DNA of 25,268 bases from Larix sibirica (lineage: Eukaryota; Streptophyta; Pinopsida; Pinales; Pinaceae). The first letter of the stretch is position 1. Each line of letters opens with the position of its first letter. A program made the position numbers and the translations under genes. Shown here one piece after another: positions 19,155 through 25,268 of this stretch. The DNA is taken from positions 4,601 through 29,868 of the forward strand of contig NWUY0300037800.1 of assembly GCA_004151065.3 (NCBI GenBank). Direction: 5' to 3'. The notes under the pieces were generated by a model. It was not told where the DNA came from and ran no database searches. It saw only the letters and a list, made by a program, of their open reading frames with translations.

Positions 19155-20244
19155 CTGCAAAAGTTCGATATGAAGAAAAGTTGGAGGGATCCTCCAACTA
19201 TAGACCTTGGAAGGAATGGGTCATGTTGGTTCTCATGGAGAATAGCATGTGGTAGTTTGCAAGCACATGGGTGACTGCGACAATAAATCCTAATAAATTG
19301 GCAATTCACAAGTTGAAAGATGTGAACGCCAGGAGGATTATCTTGGACGCGATGAAGGATCATTTGATCCCCCACATAGCTAATAATAAGTCAACCAAGG
19401 AGATGTGGGATGCTATGACAAGTTTATATCATAGTAATAATCATAATAGGAAGATGATGTTGCAGGTGGAGCTCAAAAGCACCAAGATGTCTAAGACTTA
19501 TACTGCAGCTTCTTAGCTCACCAAGATCACAAAGATTCGTGATAAGTTTGCAAAAATTTGGGAGAAAGTGGGAGATCCAGAGTTGGTGGTGATTGCCCTG
19601 AATGGCTTCACTAAGCCATGGGCACCTTTTGTCAAAGGGATTGTTGCACAGGAGAAAATACCTGACCAGGAGAGGTTATGGGATGAATTCATCCAAGAGG
19701 AGATTCGTTAAGAGTCTCTATCTGAAGGATAACAAGAGGATGAGGAGGAGAAAGTTGCTTTTATCAGTCAAGCAAAGAGGAACAAGAACAATACATGTGA
19801 AAAATCAACTTCACAGGGAGTGAAGAAGAAGAAGAAGGACATGAGCAAAGTTAAGTGCTTTGCGTGCCACAAGTGTGGCCACTATGCTTCATAGTGTCTA
19901 GAATGAAAGAGAGATAATAACAAGACTCAACAGGTAGCATCAACTAAAGAAGTTCAAGAGGGGTTTGCTGAGAATTTTGAGAAAGAGTTCTCATTATTCT
20001 CTTATATTTCTGACTCAATTTTCAGCAGTTCCTGGTTCGTGGACAGTGGGACTTCTTGTCACATGATGGGGACACGTGAGTTGTTCGCCAAGTTGTCGGG
20101 GACAAACCCATATTTGCTTATGGAGATTGGCACTCATGCCAAGTGTGTTGTGAAGGGAGTTGGAACAATGAGGTTTTAGCTAGAGTCAGGAGGATCTTTA
20201 GAGGTGACATATGTGTTGTATGTACTGGAGCTCAGGATGAACTT
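19155..20244 (+). pseudogene. Copia Gag-protease, first copy, seven nonsense codons
   Basis: One frame (frame 2) runs from KLEGSSNYRPWKEWVMLVL through the UBN2-type Gag core (KDVNARRIILDAMKDHLI, STKEMWDAMTSLYHS, NRKMMLQVELKS, LTKITKIRDKF, LVVIALNGFTKPWAPFVKG) to a Lys-rich linker, a CCHC knuckle CFACHKCGHYAS-x-C (19856-19897), and a protease with SSWFVDSGTSCHMMGTRE, the catalytic D-S-G at 20042-20050. Gag packages element RNA; the protease would cleave the polyprotein. Nonsense codons are at 19253, 19514, 19709, 19730, 19892, 19904 and 20177, and no frameshift was found. The N at 20245 truncates the copy inside the protease region. Confidence 0.92.
19856..19897 (+). other. CCHC zinc knuckle of Gag, with internal TAG
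   Basis: C-x2-C-x4-H-x4-C spacing is exact. The residue before the last Cys is a TAG (19892-19894), and a TGA follows at 19904-19906. The second copy is at 22604-22645. Confidence 0.88.
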
Positions 20245-20245
20245 N
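20245..20245. other. Single N at the duplication junction
   Basis: The unknown base separates GATGAACTT (protease region) from ACTTCCAC (27 bp inside an LTR). Both sides carry ACTT. It may mark a contig join. Confidence 0.9.
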
Positions 20246-20851
20246 ACTTCCACAGGTGGAAGTCGTCATTAATGACTCTCAGACTTGGGAGATTCACTTT
20301 AATAAAGTGAACTATTAAAGTGAATGTACTTTTGTAATTACTTTATGTAAAGTGATCTAGAGGGCCCATGGTATTGGCCCAAGGTATTTGCATATTGTAA
20401 TGTTATAAAAGGCAGCCTAGGTGAGAGAAGGACCCATCAGGTAGTCACACAAAGTGAGAGATATCATTGATTGGTTGACGAATGACTGTCAGCCAAGTGT
20501 GCTGGTGCAGGGTTAGGATCTGAGGAAAGGAGTAAGGAACAACCATGGGTTAGTAACCAGCAAGATCAAAGGATTGATCTTGACATGTGAAGGCTAGGAT
20601 TATGTCACTGTGATTCCTCGGTGGGACATTATCCCAGGATGGGAGCCCGGGGTTTTATAGTTAATAAAATGAAACTGTTTGTTGGTTTTCCCCCAGTTGG
20701 GGTTTCCAAGGTAAATATGTGTTAAATGTGAATGTGAGTTCCTGTTTCTTTGCACTATGTAATTAGTTAGGAGAACAATATGTTTTCAGTTAATAATTGC
20801 AGTAAATTGTTTGGGACTATTAATCGGATTTGGATCATTGAAAATCTAACA
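20246..20851 (+). repeat. LTR2 (middle LTR, 5' end missing)
   Basis: Begins 27 bp inside the LTR and ends AACA before a second primer-binding site. Its first 130 bp differ from LTR1 by about eight substitutions and three small insertions, including a 13-bp CATGGTATTGGCC-like block shared with LTR3. From 20376 onward I see no difference from LTR1. Confidence 0.88.
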
Positions 20852-20863
20852 TGGTATCGGATC
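20852..20863 (+). other. Primer-binding site, second copy
   Basis: TGGTATCGGATC, identical to the first copy and directly after LTR2. Confidence 0.85.
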
Positions 20864-21902
20864 CTAGGGTTTTGCTATGAGAGGAAATCACAATTTGCAT
20901 ATATTTAAGCACAAATTAAAAAAAAGGAAGAGAAATTGATGGATGGTACAGACCCCGTACAAGGCATACGAGCACCATACGAACTTGTCATGAGCTACAA
21001 GCAGATCACATTGAGATTCGTGGAGGCAGACAACTGATCTACTCGTGCGAGTGCATAGGAGTCGGGAGTCGAGTGTAGAGCCAAAGTGGCGGATGTGGGG
21101 TCCACAAGCTACATAGAGACCAGTAGTCGGAGTCTGCAGACGATGGGGGGATAATCATGTGGAGGGTGTGTGGGTGTTGAGTTGTTGGCATAATGGAGCT
21201 ACAGGCGATGACAACAATAGATTGAGTGGAAAAGGATGTGATGACGGAGACTGATCTTGGTGACAAGCCTGCACACAGGAAGAGCAGGACACGACAGACA
21301 GATATCCATACAGGAACTGAGCAGTAGGGGGATGGGACAATGGTCAGATGATAGAGTAGATAAGGAGGATTGTGGTCATAGGATTTAACCAAGAGAGAAG
21401 GTGGTGATGACGAACAACTATAGGAGTAGACACAAAATGGCTATGGAGTGTATCCGTCGATGGGAGTTGGAAGTGTCTCGATCCGGGAGCGGGGCACGAA
21501 ACACAACTAGAGGCTACATGACTATGAGGTAACTGTGGAGCTGAGGTGGAGGATTGGGTTTCCAAGCCGCTAATGGAAAAGAAAATGTGGCTAGGATATG
21601 ACAGCCTCTAGGCTAGCAACAACTACCAGGTGATGACAATAACCATCGAAGCTGCTGGTTGCAGAAATAGGCATCGGACAAAACCAACTGAACCACAGAT
21701 AGGCCCTACAGACCACTGGAAGCCACCCTGAATAGTCTGGGCAGTTGGGGAGACCTTTAGGCAACCCAAGAAAAGTCAACCAGATTCTGGGCAGCCCAAA
21801 AAACTCCAGGTAGAACCGAAAAAAATTACAAAAAAACTCGGGAAGCAATAGGATGTAGATCCAAGTAGCAAATATAGTCCGAGCAACATTAAGCTACAAA
21901 TG
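20864..21902 (+). other. Copia leader, second copy
   Basis: Reads the same as 18116-19154 at an offset of 2,748, including the 32-codon frame (ATG at 20939) and the mirrored minus-strand open frames. Confidence 0.6.
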
Positions 21903-23099
21903 CTGCAAAAGTTCGATATGAAGAAAAGTTGGAGGGATCCTCCAACTATAGACCTTGGAAGGAATGGGTCATGTTGGTTCTCATGGAGAATAGCATGTGG
22001 TAGTTTGCAAGCACATGGGTGACTGCGACAATAAATCCTAATAAATTGGCAATTCACAAGTTGAAAGATGTGAACGCCAGGAGGATTATCTTGGACGCGA
22101 TGAAGGATCATTTGATCCCCCACATAGCTAATAATAAGTCAACCAAGGAGATGTGGGATGCTATGACAAGTTTATATCATAGTAATAATCATAATAGGAA
22201 GATGATGTTGCAGGTGGAGCTCAAAAGCACCAAGATGTCTAAGACTTATACTGCAGCTTCTTAGCTCACCAAGATCACAAAGATTCGTGATAAGTTTGCA
22301 AAAATTTGGGAGAAAGTGGGAGATCCAGAGTTGGTGGTGATTGCCCTGAATGGCTTCACTAAGCCATGGGCACCTTTTGTCAAAGGGATTGTTGCACAGG
22401 AGAAAATACCTGACCAGGAGAGGTTATGGGATGAATTCATCCAAGAGGAGATTCGTTAAGAGTCTCTATCTGAAGGATAACAAGAGGATGAGGAGGAGAA
22501 AGTTGCTTTTATCAGTCAAGCAAAGAGGAACAAGAACAATACATGTGAAAAATCAACTTCACAGGGAGTGAAGAAGAAGAAGAAGGACATGAGCAAAGTT
22601 AAGTGCTTTGCGTGCCACAAGTGTGGCCACTATGCTTCATAGTGTCTAGAATGAAAGAGAGATAATAACAAGACTCAACAGGTAGCATCAACTAAAGAAG
22701 TTCAAGAGGGGTTTGCTGAGAATTTTGAGAAAGAGTTCTCATTATTCTCTTATATTTCTGACTCAATTTTCAGCAGTTCCTGGTTCGTGGACAGTGGGAC
22801 TTCTTGTCACATGATGGGGACACGTGAGTTGTTCGCCAAGTTGTCGGGGACAAACCCATATTTGCTTATGGAGATTGGCACTCATGCCAAGTGTGTTGTG
22901 AAGGGAGTTGGAACAATGAGGTTTTAGCTAGAGTCAGGAGGATCTTTAGAGGTGACATATGTGTTGTATGTACTGGAGCTCAGGATGAACTTGGCCTTAG
23001 TAACGACATTGAAGGACAGTGGATATGCCATATCTTTTTTGAGAGAGGACAAGTTCTCATTTGACCGATGGGATCTGCATAGACTCAACACAATTTCTT
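21903..23099 (+). pseudogene. Copia Gag-protease, second copy, extending further 3'
   Basis: Same frame and same seven nonsense codons as the first copy (22001, 22262, 22457, 22478, 22640, 22652, 22925), with the catalytic D-S-G at 22790-22798. Unlike the first copy it continues past 22992: NLALVTTLKDSGYAISFLRE and then DKFSFDRW, the end of the protease, to a TAG at about 23,098. Sharing every inactivating codon means the two copies were made after decay, or are one sequence assembled twice. Confidence 0.9.
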
Positions 23100-23577
23100 A
23101 GTGTTGGAGAGGGAAAAGTTTACAGGTTATAGGGAAAGCCTGTAATTGGATCCAAGGGGATCCTTGATCATGGATTAGTGTTAGTGATAGAGGTCAAGGA
23201 TCAGAAGACTTTGAAGGTTGAGCAGAGTTCACAAAATTCTAGTATGGGGAGTAAACATTCATAGGGGAAGAGGGATTTGCTCCCAACCAATCCTGTCAGG
23301 AGACGTAGTTGGTACAAGTTGACATTAATGGATGCTCAGGAGTAGGAGGATCTTAGTAGAACATTGAGGGAGAGCAGGCCTTTGATGAAGTTTTCAAACT
23401 TCTTGGCATTGATGTGCAACATGTGTAGAGTCATCGATTATGTGTCTTATAGTAAATAGGGAGTAACTAACTAGTAAGGTTGGGGGAATTCCAGTCTGTA
23501 GGATGATGTGAGAAACAATGTGCTAGGGTCAAAGGGATAACTAGTTATAGGCGGCTCTCAGAGAAGTACCTTCCTCG
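23100..23577 (+). pseudogene. Copia pol remnant: pre-integrase edge fused to integrase-RT linker
   Basis: Following the protease, a frame reads VGEGKVYRL, stop, GKPVIGSKGILDHG, which resembles the GAG-pre-integrase segment. It then passes without a gap into KVEQSSQNSSMGSK and RTLRESRPLMKFSNFLALMC, which resembles the linker between integrase and RT in plant Copia (R-E-x-R-P-x-x-K-F/Y). The integrase zinc finger and D,D,E core, RT and RNase H are absent: about 0.6 kb stands where some 3 kb or more is usual. Several stops are present. The domain calls for these short stretches are from pattern memory and moderately certain. Confidence 0.6.
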
Positions 23578-23578
23578 C

Positions 23579-23588
23579 TAAGAGGGAG
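23579..23588 (+). other. Polypurine tract
   Basis: AAGAGGGAG lies directly against the TGTTGA start of LTR3 and would prime plus-strand DNA synthesis. A related AAGGGAG precedes the older LTR at 17479. Confidence 0.8.
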
Positions 23589-24250
23589 TGTTGATTTTTG
23601 TAGCATCAGACAGGTACTTCAACATGGACAATGTCTAATAGGTGGAAGTTGTTATTAATGACTCTCAGACTTAGGAGATTCACTTTAGTAAAGTGAACTA
23701 TTAAAGTGAATGTACTTTTGTAATTACCTTGTGTAAAGTAGAAGGACCCATGGTATTTGATAGCCATGGTATTGGTCTAAGGTATTTGCATGTTGTAATG
23801 TTATAAAATGAAACCTATGTGAGAGGATGACACATCAGTCGGTCACACAGAGTGAGTGAGATCTCATTGATTGGTTGACGAAGGACTATTAACCAAGTGT
23901 GCAGGTGAAGGGGCAAGGTCAAGGAATGGAGCAAGGGGTAGTCGTGGGTTAGCAACCAACAAGATCAAAGGACTAATATTGAGGTGTGTAGGCTAGCATT
24001 CTGTCATTATAATTCCTAAGTGGGCCATTATCCCAGGACAAGAGCCCAGGATTTTATAGTTGATAAAATCAAGTTGTTTGTTGGTTTTTCCCCAGTTAGG
24101 TTTTTCAAGGGTAAATCTATGTCAAATGTGAATGTGATTTACTATATTTTTCCGTTGCATAATTAGTTAGGAGTTCAAATTGTTTTCAGTTAATAATTGC
24201 AGTAAATTGTTTGGGATTGTCAACTGGATCTAGATCATTGAAAAATAACA
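23589..24250 (+). repeat. LTR3 (3' LTR), 662 bp
   Basis: Starts TGTTGATTTTTGTAGC and ends AAAAATAACA before the TTATG duplication. It is alignable to LTR1 throughout but with many substitutions and insertions, such as CAACATGGACAATGTCTAATAG near the start and a duplicated CCATGGTATT block near 23,750-23,780. The poly(A) signal is lost. Confidence 0.9.
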
Positions 24251-24255
24251 TTATG
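24251..24255 (+). repeat. 3' target-site duplication (TTATG)
   Basis: Matches 17486-17490 exactly. Confidence 0.9.
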
Positions 24256-25268
24256 ATCATCCTCAAGGGTGTAATAGGGGGGAAAAGGGCCCATTAGAGT
24301 AATAATAGCAGAGGCCATTCAATGTAAGGTGGACTAGGTCCATTATGCTTGTTACTATTAAATAAGGCCCACTATGGTAGTTATTAGTGAATAAATGTAT
24401 TGAGGCCACATTAAAGAATGCCCACTAGGTAGGTTATTAGGGTTAGACTTATGTTGTGGTTTGTAAAAAAGGATGGAGTCTTCCTTATTTAGGATGCGTG
24501 GAGTATATTTTTTTTGGAGCTTAACTCATCGTAGGCTAGCCCCTCAATGAGGAAAGTTGTAACAACCATCCACACTCACTTAGGCATTTGAGGGCTCGGG
24601 CACACTAACAACCGACACACCCATGTGCGACCAAGGCATTGGTTGGCAAGATGGGCGCATTCAGGAGCTTGTACGACGACCATGGGAAGAGATGATGGGA
24701 TGGGCACACGTGCCTGACAGGGGGGTTTCTGTGAAGATGCTTCATCAATGTGGTATTTGGAAAAGGGGCTCAACATCGGTACGAGCAACAACCAATAATA
24801 ATTTCATAGGGTGCTAGGAGGACTTCCCGACGAAAGGTGTCTAGCAAGGGAATGTCAAAAAGAAGACATTTGGACGCATTGTAAGGATTTCAATTAAAGA
24901 CTTAAGGGCCATCGAGTCCACTTTCCCACATGTGGTGGTAAGAAACCCCGAGAGGAGCAAAATAATTGCACACCATGGGAATGTGTTGTAACATTCGTAC
25001 AATGAAAGTTTGTTCAATTTTGGCCAATTTCAAACATTGAACTAGTGAAATCCAAGCCGTTCCAAATGCCCCCAAATGATTTCAAATTATGTCTGGAAGG
25101 GATTTAGGGGTATTAGGACATACTAATGCATCTAATGGACACTTATAGGTTTTCTAAATACATTTATGACTTGCATTAACCAAGGAGTAATGAAAGGGAA
25201 AAATACTAGCAATTTCTATGTTTAAACCCCCCAATAGTCACTGACTTTTTGGCTTTCCATATGTTGCA
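24256..25268 (+). other. Flank right of the Copia element: probable continuation of an older LTR, then unassigned
   Basis: From 24,256 the sequence (ATCATCCTCAAGGGTGTAAT, a G-run, then GGGCCCATTAG) continues the LTR start seen at 17479. Words such as TTAAATAAGGCCCA, repeated GGCCCA-type blocks and a long non-coding stretch fit an LTR, but its 3' end was not found. The short frames at 24623-24817 (plus) and 24791-24576 (minus) overlap and have no signature. From about 24,830 to the edge I see no coding signal. Confidence 0.35.

Larger units (their letters stand above)
17491..24250 (+). mobile_element. Copia-type LTR retrotransposon with three LTRs, internally deleted
   Basis: Element of 6,760 bp as assembled, bounded by TGTT...AACA ends and matching TTATG target duplications. 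Order: LTR1, primer-binding site, about 1 kb leader, Gag-protease, N at 20245, 5'-truncated LTR2, primer-binding site, leader, Gag-protease, short pol remnant, polypurine tract, LTR3. Gag with a CCHC knuckle and a DSG-type protease in the same frame identify Copia (Pseudoviridae-like). Integrase core, reverse transcriptase and RNase H palm motifs are absent, so the copy is non-autonomous. All reading frames contain stops. Bases 17628-20244 and 20376-22992 look identical at an offset of 2,748, whereas LTR1 and LTR3 are clearly diverged. Confidence 0.93.

Noticed and set aside
18291-19375. Several minus-strand open frames of 73-117 codons, repeated exactly at 21039-22123
   Set aside because: They lie opposite the purine-rich Copia leader and Gag, are Ser/Pro/Cys-rich without a domain, overlap one another, and recur only because the DNA is duplicated.
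24576-24817. Overlapping plus and minus frames of 64 and 71 codons
   Set aside because: They cover the same bases, have no family signature and lie in probable LTR-related DNA.
1-25268. A new multi-gene biological system
   Set aside because: All strong coding signals are known retrotransposon families in a decayed state; the unassigned frames are too short and broken to support a system.

Overview
This window looks like intergenic heterochromatin from a large seed-plant genome. I lean towards a gymnosperm (conifer-like) because of the style of the Copia Gag and the L1-type LINE remnants, but that is a family-level impression and not a species call. It is AT-rich, contains no intact long gene, and almost every recognisable coding stretch is a decayed retrotransposon. 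No rRNA, tRNA, CRISPR array or prokaryote-type operon is visible.

Layout. 1-1.1 kb: mostly unassigned, with a (CA)10 microsatellite and a short minus-strand open frame running off the left edge. 1.1-1.8 kb: 3' end of a LINE (RNase H, + strand). 2.65-3.42 kb: a second LINE 3' part on the minus strand. 3.4-5.6 kb: unassigned, with small direct repeats. 5.58-7.2 kb: short exon-like coding patches with plausible splice sites, the best candidate for a decayed host gene. 8.65-9.43 kb: a broken open frame with a proline-rich tract and a 4 x 30 bp Gly/Ser/Asp repeat. 10.59-12.06 kb: a LINE 3' half (zinc-binding RT-C region plus RNase H). 12.2-14.4 kb: a LINE 5' half (ORF1 C-terminus, endonuclease, start of RT), which abuts a minus-strand LINE fragment at about 14.42 kb. 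15.8-16.6 kb: another LINE 3' part, followed by a 138-bp tandem duplication.

17.49-24.25 kb: a Copia-type LTR retrotransposon flanked by a perfect 5-bp target-site duplication (TTATG). It has three LTRs, with a primer-binding site after each of the first two, two copies of Gag-protease, a large internal deletion removing integrase core and RT/RNase H, and a polypurine tract before the last LTR. The two internal copies appear identical over about 2.6 kb, and a single N lies exactly at the junction, so an assembly artefact must be excluded before the tandem structure is believed. The element seems to have inserted 12 bp inside the start of an older LTR whose remainder continues after 24,255.

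The parts do not form a functional system; they record successive insertions, nesting, truncation and point decay. The most informative signals are the Copia duplication, the nonsense codons in Gag that all fit C-to-T change, the LINE/LINE junction, the 16-bp duplication that breaks the LINE endonuclease, and the possible spliced gene remnant.
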